From contig NC_080077.1 of NCBI RefSeq assembly GCF_949987535.1, forward strand, positions 38,520,561 to 38,584,560: 64,000 nucleotides of DNA. Reading direction: 5' to 3'. The first letter of the stretch is position 1, and each line of letters starts with the position of its first letter. Of the stretch, positions 48,626 through 61,099 are shown one piece after another. The notes beneath the pieces were generated by a model. It was not told where the DNA came from and did no database searches. It saw only the letters and a program-made list of their open reading frames with translations. Made by a program: the position numbers and the translations under genes. Source of the DNA: Balaenoptera acutorostrata. Lineage: Eukaryota; Chordata; Mammalia; Artiodactyla; Balaenopteridae.

Positions 48626-49809
48626 TGCTTCCTAAAATGGCTGCTATTAATATTTCAACTGCATAACAAGTGTGGATATTGGATTTTAGCAAAAATGCCA
48701 TTCCAGACTAATACTCTTGACAGAATATTTCAGTTAGAGATTATCACATGTTTCTCATTCTATTGGTTACAAATGTAAATAATAACATGGCAGACATGAA
48801 TTATCTTAAGTATTCAAAGTGGTCTTTCTTAATGAATGTTTCCCTGAGTAATTCAATACCCCATGTATCGATTGTAGTACTTTTTGTAGTATACTACACT
48901 AAAAAACAGGTTTGAAATATCATTTCCTCTGTTATTTTCTGTCATTCTCCCCATCTTTCAAATATGAAAAACATCAACATGTATTTAAAAAACTCTATCT
49001 CCATATAGTTAAGCACAGTAAAAATTTTCAAGAAAATTCTGGTGAAGATTTGGCATAAGCTCAAAGGAACTAAATAAAAACAAGGGTCTATGTTTCTTAC
49101 AAAAGTATATTTTCTTATAAGCTGCATTACTGAAACACAATACATGGTGTTTCTTAACAGATCTTTATTGAATTGCAGAGTCAGTCACATATTTCTGAGG
49201 TTGAATTAATAGGGTTATTTAATTGACCCACACAGGAATCAAATAGTATATTTTAGGACCTTTTCCACTATTTTGTGTAATAATGCCGTTTCTATATAAT
49301 TCTAAATATGCCAGCTAACATTCTAGTTGTTGTGATAACAAAATCATTTATTATTTCTCACAGCTGTTCATTCTGCCTAGCAATTTATAACCATTTCATA
49401 GTGAACAGTCACGCTATCAAAAGACAAGTTGATGACTATCATATTATACTAGATTTAAAAAAAAAACAGAAAATAGTCTTCTGAAGATGTCGCACACAAG
49501 TTAACACTAGAGCACAAATAAAAATATGTTTGGTTGTTGTTGAAATGAACTTACCAAGTCAAATGATCACTTGATCTGTGTATTCACATGCCAAAGCGTT
49601 TGTGTGCATGTGTGTAACTGCTAAATGTTACTTGATTTTCAGCTAAATGTTAGCTGATTTAACACTAACCACTAAATGTTACTTGATTTTCAGCAGTAGG
49701 GATTTTAAAAAATAAACAATATTTTTATAATAATTATTCAAAATTCATTTAGTCTGATAAGCACTTCAATGTAGCAAGTTAATGCTTACTTTTAAATCAT
49801 GCATTCTAC
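48626..49809. other. Intronic sequence with a small tandem duplication
   Basis: AT-rich unique sequence. See the duplication at 49621-49694. Confidence 0.45.
49621..49694 (+). repeat. Local duplication of a 23-bp motif
   Basis: The 23-bp block starting ctaaatgttacttgatttt is identical at 49621-49643 and 49672-49694. A degenerate third copy, 'ctaaatgttagctgattt', lies between them (from 49643). Confidence 0.9.
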
Positions 49810-49814
49810 AACGA

Positions 49815-49935
49815 TTATCTACCATTACCTTTATTGTATAGAAGAGGAAATAGAGCCCTTGTTCAAGGTCATGATTATAGAGCTGGGATCAAACCCTAGT
49901 CATTCTAACATCAATGTCCATGTTTTTAACCACAA
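49815..49935 (-). mobile_element. MIR SINE fragment, minus orientation
   Basis: 'tgtatagaagaggaaatagagccc', 'gttcaaggtcatga' and 'agctgggatcaaaccctagtcattct' follow reverse-complement MIR. Confidence 0.8.
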
Positions 49936-52496
49936 ACAATTTACAACTAAACATACTAGAACCTTATGGTGTTGATTTCAAAATCTTTAGGGGCCTCAAT
50001 TCTGCTTTACTACCAAATACTTCCCTAATTAGACATGTAAACATAAGAGATTTTTGCTTTTGGTATAAAAGATCAAAAAGATACACTAATAAATATTTTT
50101 ATATAGAGCTCTATGGTTTAAAAACTCACATAATCGTTATGATAACCCCACAAAATGATCATCATCATTACTATTACTCTATTACTACAAATCATGTAAT
50201 GCTCTGCAGATAAGTTTACAGCTAAGACAGAACCTTTCTGAAAATAAGGTCAAATTTTATTCTATTGATACAGTTAATAGACTAATAATCTGGCAAAGTC
50301 ACCACAAAATGACATTTATCTGGAGTTGTGCTGTGAAATGGTTTCATAGCTTAGTAGCCAAACTCTCGTTTAAGTTTAAAGTCTCCCTATGCTCATATGA
50401 AATGAGCTAAAAACGCCACAGTCCAGGTCCTCTGGGTAGATGGATCACTGTTTTGATTTTTCCAGAGTCTATAATTTTACTCAGTGGAAACCTTACTTCC
50501 CAGAAGAATCAGAACACATCAAAATGACAGCTGTTCTAGGTAGTTTTCATGGCTCACTTAAAGTGCATGACAGGTAGGAGTTAGGAAGTTTAATGTACCC
50601 ATTTGACCTTGAATTTCCAGTATCTCCACAACAAAGTCTTAACTGATTCAAGGTGAAACTAATGCACAAATAGTTTAAATATACATAACCTAGGAAGAAA
50701 ATGTGCAATGTTCAGAAGACCATGGCCATAGACTTTTAAATCAGGTATTCTACAAGCACTGATGGTGTATTGCGGGTACTGAGAAATGTAAAAAGCACTG
50801 TCTGAGGCACAAGTGAGGTGTGAGACTGGGAATAGGTGAGCGAGTGAATCAGACAATTTTCATGTTGCCTGGCAAAATTAGTCTTATACTATGAGATATG
50901 CTAATATCTGAAATGGTTATTAAGGCAGAAATTCTCAAAACCCTCAAGAGGTCTCAGGTGTAGCTGTTCAAATGACACCCCTGCTGGGGAACTATATATC
51001 TGGTTCTGATCCATTTCCAAATCTCCTATTGCTCATGTAGCAAGTATATACAAACAAAAAAAAATCAAAATGTGGCTAATATTACCAATACACAAAAGAG
51101 CACATGAGGGATGGGTTGACTATATTCTAATAAGGGACTTTTAGAATTGAATAGAATAAGTTGCTAAGTTCATCATCAGTATCATTTATTTGTTCACTAT
51201 GGATTTTTTATTCATCAAGAGATCAGTGAAAGTCAAATAGCAAAAATAGCTTGCAATGTTCTTATTTTCATGTATCATATGGTATTGCTTTCTCATAGCA
51301 AATGACTTTCTCTAGAGAAAACTCTATTGTTATTTTTTAACAGTACAATCACATTAAACGTATTAAAGCTGCCATCTGGAGAATTTGAAATTTGTCAACT
51401 AGGTAAAAATGTAGATACACGTTTTTTTTTCTGAAAAGCAGATAAAGAGTCCAAAAACATGCTTCACATATCATTATCAGAGAAGCAATGTCTAGGCAGC
51501 TTTCAGGTTTGGTCCCCCAATAAATATTTGTGTATCTTTGTAAAGATTTTTATTTTGTGAATTCAAAACAAGGTAAAATGCCACTCCAATCCTCCTGGCC
51601 TACTCTCATTTAAGGCAGTGAATTAATAATGTAATTACTGTCATCAGTGTTCCCTGTTAAACAGATGTATATTTAACAGAATCGGTGGTGTAAGCGCACT
51701 TGTCACAGGGAACAGAAGTGGACATCAGAGTGCCCAGAATTCTGATGTCTTCCCTGTCTCTTTCCCTCCCATCTGCTCTTCCCCTACTTTAAGAAAGGCA
51801 CCAGCCAGTGCTTCAGGGCACTGTTTCTTTGACTACAGCGAGGCAGCCATATGGAAGATGTCAATCAAACCTCTCAAACTCTAGGTTACGTCTCTTTCAT
51901 AAAATTCAATTTCATAAGGATGGGAGATGGAATGACAGTCTCACTTACTCTCACTGCTAAAGGCCAATCAAGAGTTGAAATAAAAGCAGAAATGTTATCA
52001 AGATCACTCCCGTGTACTGGCAGTCACTGTGGCAGTGGGTTACATCAGAAACTCCAAGTAGGAATACAAGAGAATACCATTGCAGACCACTACAGGCACA
52101 CTGTAGAATTTGTCATGAGGTATGCTATTTCTGGCATGGTAAATACCATGTCTTCGTGTGCCCTTTAAAATAACCGTCTTATTGAATTCAACACAGATAT
52201 GGAGATGCTGTTCTGAAAAAGAGTCAGTCATAATATTTGTTTTCCAATTGACAGGAAGTGTCTGTGGCTGTCCATGGTTGAATATAATAAGAGATGATAT
52301 TCTCTATCTCTTTAGGAGTTCTATCATAGACTCCATTAATGTAGAATAGATAACTGGTACAGGCTTAAAATGACAAGTTCTGTCAAGCTATGAAATGCAT
52401 TTCATACATTAAACTTAAAAATTCAAAGCATTACAGGCACTCCTAAATCATACACATGGTTTCTCTGTCCATATGCACACATATTTCATGTACTGC
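49936..52496. other. Intronic sequence, mostly unique, with a less AT-rich block
   Basis: The block 51680-52300 has more even composition and no visible repeat. It contains a 105-codon open frame (51851-52168, starting MEDVNQTSQ) without a recognised domain. Coding status is doubtful, and a conserved noncoding element is possible. Confidence 0.4.
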
Positions 52497-52690
52497 AGTT
52501 ACTACTCATGGCACTATTCCAAGCATTTTACACATAGTAGCTTATTTAATGAGATAGACAATATTATTAGCTTCATTTTAAAGATGAAAACACTGAGGCA
52601 GAGAGATTAATTTGCCCAAGTTTATATGGCTATCAGTGAAGATGATTTGTCCAGAGTCCAAGCTTTGAACCACAATCATATCACCTCTCA
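52497..52690 (-). mobile_element. MIR SINE, minus orientation
   Basis: 'ggcactattccaagcattttacacatagtagctt', 'aaagatgaaaacactgaggcagagag', 'ttgcccaagtttatatggct' and 'ccaagctttgaacc' follow reverse-complement MIR closely. Confidence 0.87.
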
Positions 52691-52699
52691 TGTGATACT

Positions 52700-52802
52700 A
52701 AAACTATATGTGTATATATAATACACACATATATAGAATATATGTATGTATCTATATGTTTCATGTATGTTGTTATAGATACAAATGTATATATACACAT
52801 AC
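52700..52802 (+). repeat. TA/CA-rich low-complexity tract
   Basis: Irregular TATA, ATAC and TGTA units. Small open frames here are artefacts. Confidence 0.85.
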
Positions 52803-54365
52803 TTTGCTATACTTTGCTTCTAAATTATTTTTTTGGTTTAATGTACTCATAACATTTCTTTTCAGTGAGTTCACTAATAAGTTGAGGAGACCACACAAAA
52901 CACCACCCGATACAAATTTTCAAGTAATAGCATTTTTTCCCACATAATGCAGCCCTCAGCATGGTACCATATTCCTGCAATGCTATGTTTTCTCTCTCCC
53001 ACTGATATGCAGTTTCATATCACTGGCAATGGGGAATAAATTAGACAATACCTCTGAATGATGCTATTACATGGACAGAAATTTAGGATGCTAAATCTCT
53101 TTAAGTGGTCCAATATATTTATGAGTTTTCCAAAGCAAAGAACTACCTATAAATATGAATATTCAACTGACGTCTTGAGTTCAATGTCAAGCAGTAGAAG
53201 TTCAGTCAAACTTGGTCATAAATAATAGGATTCTCAGACATATGCTTCTGTTCTGGTTAGTTGAATTGTATGCTGTAAGTTGTGCCTACATGTGTCTGCT
53301 CCCATCACTTGAATTATATGTTTATACAGTGCCTGTTGTAAACACAAACTCAAACCTGGTTATGTCAGTTGTACTTGTGACGGGTATCACTATGCAATTT
53401 GAATATTACATATACAAAACTAATGAGTACAAAATACAGATTTAAAAAAAATAAAAACTAAATTTAACATATTAAAAAGACTACATAAAGTCTACATAAA
53501 GGCATTAGAGTAATTTTTAAAGGAAAGTTGGAAAAACAATGATAAAATCTAAAAGGAATCTTTTCCCAAATGATTTTACAAGTCTTTAAGTTCTTATTCC
53601 ACTGTAAAGAAACCAACACATAAAAATCCATAAACAATAAATTATGGATTTTTTAATGTAGAAAAGAAAATGTCAGCTACTGATTCCACACACAAAGAAG
53701 AGTCCTTAGTATTACATCAAAAGAAGAGTCTTTTATTGTCTGAGTTAAAATAAAATGGGTCAGTTATATATGTATCACTTTTATAATTCACTGTCTTAAA
53801 AATGTTTTAGATTAATTGACCCAATGTCTAAAGAGAAGGTTATATTGTATCACTATTCTGGTACCCAACATATTTCTTGTAATTCTTTGTGTAAAATAAA
53901 TAACATATCTACTGCACTACACCATAATCTAGAACATTTAAATGATTCTCTAGAGCCTAATTCCTGATATTGTTTAGTAAAGATAACTTTGGTCCAACAT
54001 TTCATACTTTGGAGCAAAGGGAAGCCAGAAGGGTGAACAATAAGCATTCTTGACTTCCTTCATGAAAATGGTTTTAACTTTTTAAAAGCTATCAATTCTT
54101 TTTCGCAGATCCATGCATAATTAATTAATCAAGACTCTACATCCATTTGCTCAGTGCTTGACAATCTCAGCAGGAGTAACTATCAGGTACTAGAGCTGTA
54201 TTGTTTTTCACAGTTCTGACAATAATTCTCACCATTTCAAAATATATCATAAAGATTTGTTTGTTGGCAAGGCTTCCTGAGATTTAGCATTTTCTTTTCC
54301 TAGAGCTGGAAATTTCAAAGAATGCTGAAATATCTATGCTATCTTCACATAATTCCCTTATAATT
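52803..54365. other. Intronic sequence without a recognised gene
   Basis: AT-rich unique sequence. No named repeat or exon was found. Confidence 0.5.
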
Positions 54366-55561
54366 AGGTTAAACTTTTTTTTTTACTATAATGTATTTCA
54401 GGTGTACAGCATTATAACTTGACATCTATATACACTACAAAGTGATCACTACCACAAGTCTGTTACCATCCATAACCATATGGACCCATTTCTCCCTTCA
54501 CTCATTTCACTCACCCCCCAGCCCCCTTCCCTTCTGGCAACCATTAATCTGTTCTCTGTATCTATGAATTTGTTTTTATTTAATCATCTGGTTTTTTTTT
54601 TTTAGATTCTACATATGAGTTAAATCATATAATCTTTGTCTGACTCTGTCTAACTTATCTCACTTAGCATAATACCCTTAAGGTCCATCCATGTTGTTGC
54701 AAATGCCAGGATTTTATTCTTTCTTGTGGCCGAGTGGTATTCCATTGTATATGTATACAATACATGTATATACATATATACACACATATACACACACGTA
54801 TACACTTAGGTTGTTTCCATTTCTTGGTTATTGTAAATAATGCTTCAATGAACATAGAGGTGCCTATATCTTTCTGAACTACTTTTCATGTTCTTAGGAT
54901 AAACAGCCAGAAATGGAATGAATAGCTAGGTCAATGGTAGTTCTATTCTTAACTTTTTGAGGAACTTCCATACTGTTCTCCATAGTGGCTGCACCAATTT
55001 ACAGTCCCAGCAACAGTGCACAAGGGTTGCCTTTTCCCCACATCCTTTCCAACAATCGTTATTTCATATCTTTTCAATAATAGCCATCCTAACAGATGTG
55101 AGGTGATACCTTGTGGTTTTGATTTCCATTTCCCTAATAATTAGTGACGCTGAGCATCTTATGTGCCATCTGTATGTCTTCTTTGGAAAAGTGTCTATTC
55201 AGATCCTCTGTCCATTTTTAATGGGGTTGTTTGCTTTTGTTGTTGTTGAGTTGTATGACTTCTTTATATATTTTGGATTTTAATACCTTATCAGACAAAG
55301 GATTCACAAATAACTTCTCCCATTCATTAGATTGCCTTTCCATTCTGATGATGGCTCCCTTCACTAGGCACCAGCTTTTTAGTTTGATGTCATTCCAGTT
55401 GTTTATTTTTGCTTTTGTTTTCCTTGCCTTTGGAGTCAGATCCATAAGAACATTGCTAAGACTGATGTTAATGAAGATACCACCTATGTTTTCTTCTACG
55501 AATTTTATGATTTGAGGTCTTATATTGAAGTGTTCAATCAATTTTGAGCTAAGTTTTGTTC

Positions 55562-55589
55562 ACAGTGAAAGACAATGGTCTTTCACTGT
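55562..55589. repeat. Perfect 12-bp inverted repeat with a 4-nt loop inside L1
   Basis: acagtgaaagac (55562-55573), loop aatg, gtctttcactgt (55578-55589), exact reverse complements. It lies in the ORF2-derived part of the older L1. Confidence 0.95.
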
Positions 55590-55926
55590 AAACATTCTTT
55601 TGCATGTGGTTTTCCAGTTTTCCCAACATCATTTATTGAAGAGACTGTCCTTTCTCCATTATATGTTCTTTGCTTCTTTGTCATAAATTAATTGACCATA
55701 TGTGTGGTTTTATTTCTGGGTTTTTAATTCTGTGCCATTGATGTGTGCCTGTTTTTGTGCCAGTATCATACTGCTTAAATTACTTTAGCTTGAAATCAGG
55801 AAGCATAATACCTCCAGTTTTGTCTTCTTTCCCAAGATTGTTTTGGCCATTCAAGATTTCTGGTGGTGCCATATAAAGTTTAGAATTACTTGTTCTAGTT
55901 CTGTGAAACATGCCATTGGAGTTTTG

Positions 55927-55959
55927 TTTTGTTTTTTTTTTTTAGAAATTCATGTTCTT

Positions 55960-56002
<43 letters not shown>

Positions 56003-56266
56003 CGACTGTGTTGAGTCTTCGTTTCTGTGCGAGGGCTTTCTCTAGTTGCGGCCAGTGGGGACCACTCTTCATCGCGGTGCGCGGGCCTCTCACCATCGCG
56101 GCCTCTCTTGTTGCGGAGCACAGGCTCCAGACGCGCAGGCTCAGTAGTTGTGGCTCACGGGCCCAGTTGCTCCGCGGCATGTGGGATCCTCCCAGACCAG
56201 GGCTCGAACCCCTTGTCCCCTGCATTGGCAGGCAGATTCTCAACCACTGCGCCACCAGGGAAGCCC
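55927..56266 (-). mobile_element. CHR-type SINE, minus strand, inside the older L1
   Basis: Read on the minus strand: head gggcttccctggtggcgcag, B-box region ggttcgagccc, GC-rich body, then an (AAAT)n tail of about 12 units and a further A-rich end. The 15-bp repeat gccattggagttttg is exact at 55912-55926 and 56267-56281. The L1 text continues after it. Confidence 0.95.
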
Positions 56267-56683
56267 GCCATTGGAGTTTTGATAGGGATTTCACTGCATT
56301 TGTAGATTGCCTTGGGTTGTATGGAAATTTCAACAAAATTAATTCTTCTAATCCATGAGTATGGAATATCTATTCGTTTGTGTCTTCTTCAGTTTCTTTC
56401 AACAATGTCTTATGGCTTTCAGTGTACCAGTCTTTCATGTCCTTGTTTAAATTTATCCGTAGGTATTTTATCTTTTTTGGGTGCAATTTTAAATGCAATT
56501 GCTTTCTTCCTTTTTTTTTTTTTTTCACTAGATGATCTACCCATTGATGTAAGTGGGGTATGCAGAAGTTTCTTAATTCTTCAAGTATGGTAACCATAGA
56601 AGAGAAAGAAAGGCTTGAAAAGGATGATTAAGTAGCCCTTTGTCTTGTATATTAAAGACATGGTAATTAAGGGCAATAATTGT

Positions 56684-56752
56684 AAATTGTATGTGTGTAT
56701 ACATACACAAACACATACACAAATATTTTTACACACATACACACACATATCA
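56684..56752 (+). repeat. (CA)n-like / TG-rich simple repeat
   Basis: 'gtatgtgtgtatacatacacaaacacatacac' and further 'acacacatacacacacatat'. Interrupted. Confidence 0.88.
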
Positions 56753-56950
56753 CCTATCAGACACTATTAGTTTGTATCCCATTTAATTGTCTAACATGAA
56801 AGATGAATATTAAAATCCCCATTTGATGGATGAGTAACTGACTAAACTGAAGGTTAAATATCTTGCTTAAGAAAAGTAAGCAGTAGATGTGGAATGCGAA
56901 GCTACATCTGATAACTGAGTCCATACTCTCTCCCCTATATTACCTCACTA
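56753..56950 (-). mobile_element. MIR SINE, minus orientation
   Basis: 'caccta/atcagacactattag', 'aatccccatttgatggatgagtaactg', 'taaatatcttgcttaagaaaag' and 'tctgataactgagtccatactct' follow reverse-complement MIR. Confidence 0.75.
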
Positions 56951-57198
56951 TGTTAAAGAGTGTTTAAGAAATTTTGATCTGTGTAAGAGTCTTTGATACC
57001 TTGAAGATTTCTTCTATCTCTGTTTTAACTAGTTACATATCTTGCGGAGAGGTTTGCCCAAAGTAGTAAAATGTTATTGGCAAAAGGGCAAAAAGTTCAA
57101 ATAAATTTGTCGTGTATTGTAAACAGTTGAAAAACAGTCTAAAACTATCTATCGTATTTAACAGAGTTAGGAGAAAGTATCAGAGTAAGTAAAAAAAA

Positions 57199-57211
57199 AT
57201 ATACATATATA

Positions 57212-57288
<77 letters not shown>

Positions 57289-57320
57289 CGGGAGGGAGGG
57301 AGGGAGAGGGAGAGAGGAAG
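57199..57320 (+). repeat. Compound (TA)(TG)(TA)(GA)(GGGA) microsatellite
   Basis: Consecutive runs of TA, TG, TA, GA and then GGGA/GGA units over about 120 bp. The open frames over it on the minus strand are repeat artefacts. Confidence 0.97.
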
Positions 57321-58914
57321 GGAGAGAAGCCATGTCCCAGCCACATACATAGTTTTACCTGATAGATCATACTAAAAATGTTTGAGAAAATTACAAGAAA
57401 TTATTTGCCAACAAAAATCTTTAAACTGTTTCTTTATATAAAGTATAATTATGGGTATTATGGGTCAAATGTTATGATTTGGTTTCCAAAAATATATTAC
57501 CTTAAATAATGCAAAAAGTATTTTACCTCACATGTGGACAATCAAGTTGACAAAATGAAAATCATAACTAATTCTTAAAATAATGCTGTTTCCTGCTACC
57601 TTGCCCTTTTCATCTCAGGGTTTGTTGCTGTTGTTTGTTTGTTTTGGTTTTTAATTCTCTCTAGCTTGATTTGCTTCACTGACAATCACATTTCACTGTG
57701 AAGGAAGCAATGTTAGTCCCAGACCTCAGCCCCTGGGGTCCAGCTGAGCTCTGCCAAGTCTACCATTAGTTACAATCTCAACAGCTAATTTATAGAGCAG
57801 CTTTTACTGGTATGACATCACCAAGGTGCTGCCCTCTCCTGCCCTCTCTTGCCACTTTCCCATTTCCAGTTGTTCCAAGAGGGTTGATGGCCTAGCAAAG
57901 TCTGAACCCTCCTGTGTAATTATAGTTCTGTAAATACACAGAGTATCAAGCAGTATCATGGTGGGAATTAGAAATCAGCCTGGACAGTAAAGTACAATCT
58001 ACTAATTACTTGCACTGATGGTTTTTCTATAAGAAAATAATCATGGGTCTTTTGATAAAAAGCAGCAAAATTGCCTGAACTCTCCTCTGCTATCTTATTT
58101 CAAAATATGTTGACAATTTTAGAATACCTGTTTCATTGTATCCATTCTGAAAGTTCTAAGTTTGAATTATACTCTAAAAATGGGTATATTTACAGTAATG
58201 ATATGTGCTAGAAATCCTGCCTGGAACTCATTGAACTAATTTGTTATATAACAGTACTGGAAATAAACTATAAGAAAATAATGTGTTTGTATTCAAATAC
58301 ACCTAAGACAATAATAATTTTTAAATTTTAAAATGTCCAAAGGTTGCTTGTAGTTTTGAAAATACTCATGGTTGAAGTTATTTCTTGAGAATTCAAAAAC
58401 ATGAACCTAAACACAGACATGATATAAAGTTTAACAATGAAAATTATATAAGATATCTTTCTATTAATTTTAGTATACTTGAATGAAGTTACTAAAAAGA
58501 ATCAAACACCATAGATTTCAATGAATTCTGGAAATTTATATGTATATATCCAGATTCATTTCTATTTCTGTGATCTACATATATATAATCTATGTCTATA
58601 TCTATGTATGTAATATACATGCAATTTATATGTCCACATATTTTGGATGTGGACCTGACTGTATAAAATAATGGTATTTATGCAGTGACTTCTGTCAACA
58701 AACATCATGCAAATTATAAGGTATAAATTGTGACATAATATGTATGTAGACTCTAAATATATTAAGGGCTGGAACAGTGTTTTATTCCTCAATTATAGCG
58801 CTAGCACACAAGAGTCCAAAGATTATTGATTTTAAATATTAGCCAACATTATATATACATTTAAATATAGCAATCAAAAATTGAAAACTATACTCTGATG
58901 CTGGAACTATTCAA
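57321..58914. other. Intronic sequence, mostly unique
   Basis: The part 57700-58010 is less AT-rich and contains ATTA-type motifs ('gtaattatag', 'ctactaattac'). No repeat family or exon was recognised. Confidence 0.45.
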
Positions 58915-59103
58915 GAATTCACCAAATGAATGCTATGTGAGGTCAAACGGTAACTACGTGATGCCACGGACATGTTTAATTAGCTTGACTGTGGTAATCA
59001 TTACACAAGGTATACTTATATCAAAATAACTTATACAATTTTTTATTTGTCAATCATACCTCAATAAAGCTGAAAAAAATTAAAAATTAAAAAATAAAAA
59101 CAG
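58915..59103 (+). mobile_element. L1 3' terminus (L1MA-like)
   Basis: 'catgtttaattagcttgactgtggtaatcattacac', 'aaggtatacttatatcaaaataac' and 'ttttatttgtcaatcatacctcaataaagctg' plus an A-rich tail match the terminal 3' UTR of old L1MA-type elements. Confidence 0.85.
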
Positions 59104-60744
59104 TTTATCGGCATTCAAAAAGTACAAAAATGTTAAGTCATCCCGATCCGCTCTTCAGCCTCCATTCTCACTGGAGTTTAATCTCATTTGAAGGTTACTG
59201 CCTTGTGTCAGTTTTCACATTCCACAATGTAATTGAGATTTAGTGATATAGGAGGTTTTGTATCTATTTTACAGAGCAATTTCATTAGAAGTAAACGGCT
59301 GGTTGGAATAACTATAGCTTTTTTTCTAAATTAGACTTTAATTAGAAAACTAACGTACGAGTGCACACAAAAATCAAACTAGGATTTGGAAATATATAAG
59401 GTAAGAGTTAATAATCTTTAATCAATATAAAAAATTTGATGTATATTTTCCAATCATGGCTCATCATTATACACAGTATCCAGTTAACGTTTTAGAGCTT
59501 GACTTGAGTACGTGATCTCTCAGACTTGGCCCTGACAGAGGCCGTGGTATGAGTGAATATAAAAGAGGTTGCTGAGATGCAGCATCTGCATACTAGAAAC
59601 TGTGAAATTTATGATCTTAAAGGAGAATTTAAATAAGTTGTTTTTAAATAAAAGTTGAATGTATACTTTTAATATAATTCTCCAATTTTGAAAGGCTTCT
59701 CATTCCACTGACCCCTGCTATACATATACATTGGTATTCTGAAAATTGAAAGAAAAGTTTTACTCTGTGAAGCTCAGATGCCTTGAACCCATATGATCTG
59801 GGGAGATGCAATACACTGAGCTTATAATTTCAAAGGCTAAGAGAAACATAAGAGGCAGTTAGGTTCTACCCATGAGGTGATCTATTTCTTTCATCCTGTA
59901 CAAAGACGACAGGTTGTTATCAGCTACTAAACATTTCTGAAAATGCAACTGATAGCTGCTTCAAAATTGCCATTTGCTGTTGTGTGCATCTCAGAAACAA
60001 TAAACCTCACCCACCATGAACCACTTGATAAAGCATAGATGCTTCTCAAATTTGAATTTCATTATTGACAGAGTGATACTGTGCCCATCTGAAGAGGAGT
60101 ATGATAAAGAGTTACGTGTCTTAAAAGAACCATAGGGGATATACAACATTTGTTAAGCTGGCAGATGTTATTGTCACCTGTTATTATAAGCAACAGAAAT
60201 CACACACACACATTTCAGGATAGATGATATGATTTATAAACCAGTTATTAGGTTGATCTTATCTGGGCTGTTAGTTCGATAGAAGGTTAAGAATTAACCA
60301 CATGATGAATTTTATTTTCTTTTTGACAAGAAATGTAATTTTGTAAAATGTATGAACATGACCATATTGTGAAACGAAGAGTCTACAAAGTGCCTCTTCA
60401 ACGGACAGGTGTAATATAGGTACCAAGTCAGGAAGATGCGGGTTGTCTCTGCAGAGGAAGGCCAAGGAACAAATGCTATCTTACAGTCTATACTTTTCAG
60501 CTCTACAGTGCCAAATGTTGTTTTGTAAATATGCCATGAGGTCACTTCAGTTCCATTCTAACCTCCTGAATTCATAACAAACCTAAAGAGAATGGGAGTT
60601 TCAAGGCTGCATGATTTTAATACGTCTAGAAAATTCAAAATCCATTAATAGACATTAATAAGTAGTAAACCCTTACTTCACCCATTGTCATATGACCCGT
60701 TGTATACAAATTTAATAAGTAAATATTTGAAATGCAGTGATTAA
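59104..60744. other. Intronic sequence without a recognised gene
   Basis: AT-rich unique sequence. A TATA-like 'gaatataaaagagg' (about 59555) has no supporting gene downstream. Confidence 0.5.
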
Positions 60745-60865
60745 CCATCATAGTAACTTAAATTCCTTAGTATTCATATCTGTAAATGGGTACAAACACT
60801 GCATCTTCCTCACATGGTTTTTATGGTATTTAAATGAGATATTAATGACAATAAAACTTATTAAG
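60745..60865 (+). mobile_element. MIR SINE fragment, plus orientation
   Basis: 'aacttaaattccttagtattcatatctgtaaatgggtac', 'cacatggtttttatggtatttaaatgagatatt' keep the MIR 3' order. Confidence 0.75.
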
Positions 60866-60869
60866 TGGT

Positions 60870-61080
60870 AACTATATTTTGTGCATTTTATATGCATTAC
60901 TTAATTTAATACCTATAACATCCCTATATGTAGGTTTCACTATATGCCCATCTTGTGGATAAGAAAACTGTAGCATTGACTAGTTAAGTAACTTGCACAA
61001 AGTCATGGAGACCATAAGTCAAATCCAGATAGTCTGCATCCAGAGTCTACATTTCCAACCACAACATCATACTGTGTGAT
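60870..61080 (-). mobile_element. MIR SINE, minus orientation
   Basis: 'gtgcattttatatgcattacttaatttaatac', 'ttgtggataagaaaactgtagc', 'taagtaacttgcacaaagtcatgg' and 'cagagtctacatt' follow reverse-complement MIR. It sits head to tail against the preceding plus-strand copy. Confidence 0.82.
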
Positions 61081-61099
61081 ATCCCGTCATAGCTTGTTA

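Larger units (their letters stand above)
54366..56580 (-). mobile_element. Older L1, minus strand, internally rearranged and carrying a SINE
   Basis: From 54366 upward the plus strand is reverse-complement L1 3' UTR ('aatgtatttcaggtgtacagcattata') and then ORF2. ORF2 peptide blocks on the minus strand include KINNWNDIKLKSWCL (about 55400), and KIKYLRINLNKDMKDWY further along (about 56430). The last part (about 56530-56560) reads like the endonuclease region ('gatctacccattgatgtaagtgggg'), out of order with the preceding reverse transcriptase text. This implies an internal deletion. It is more diverged than the L1 at 39298-44667. Confidence 0.85.

Noticed and set aside
57145..57370. Ser/Leu- and Thr/His-rich open frames
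   Set aside because: Direct translation of the compound microsatellite.
59550..59570. TATA-like 'gaatataaaagagg' considered as a promoter
   Set aside because: No gene, CpG-rich region or LTR follows; in AT-rich intron such motifs arise by chance.
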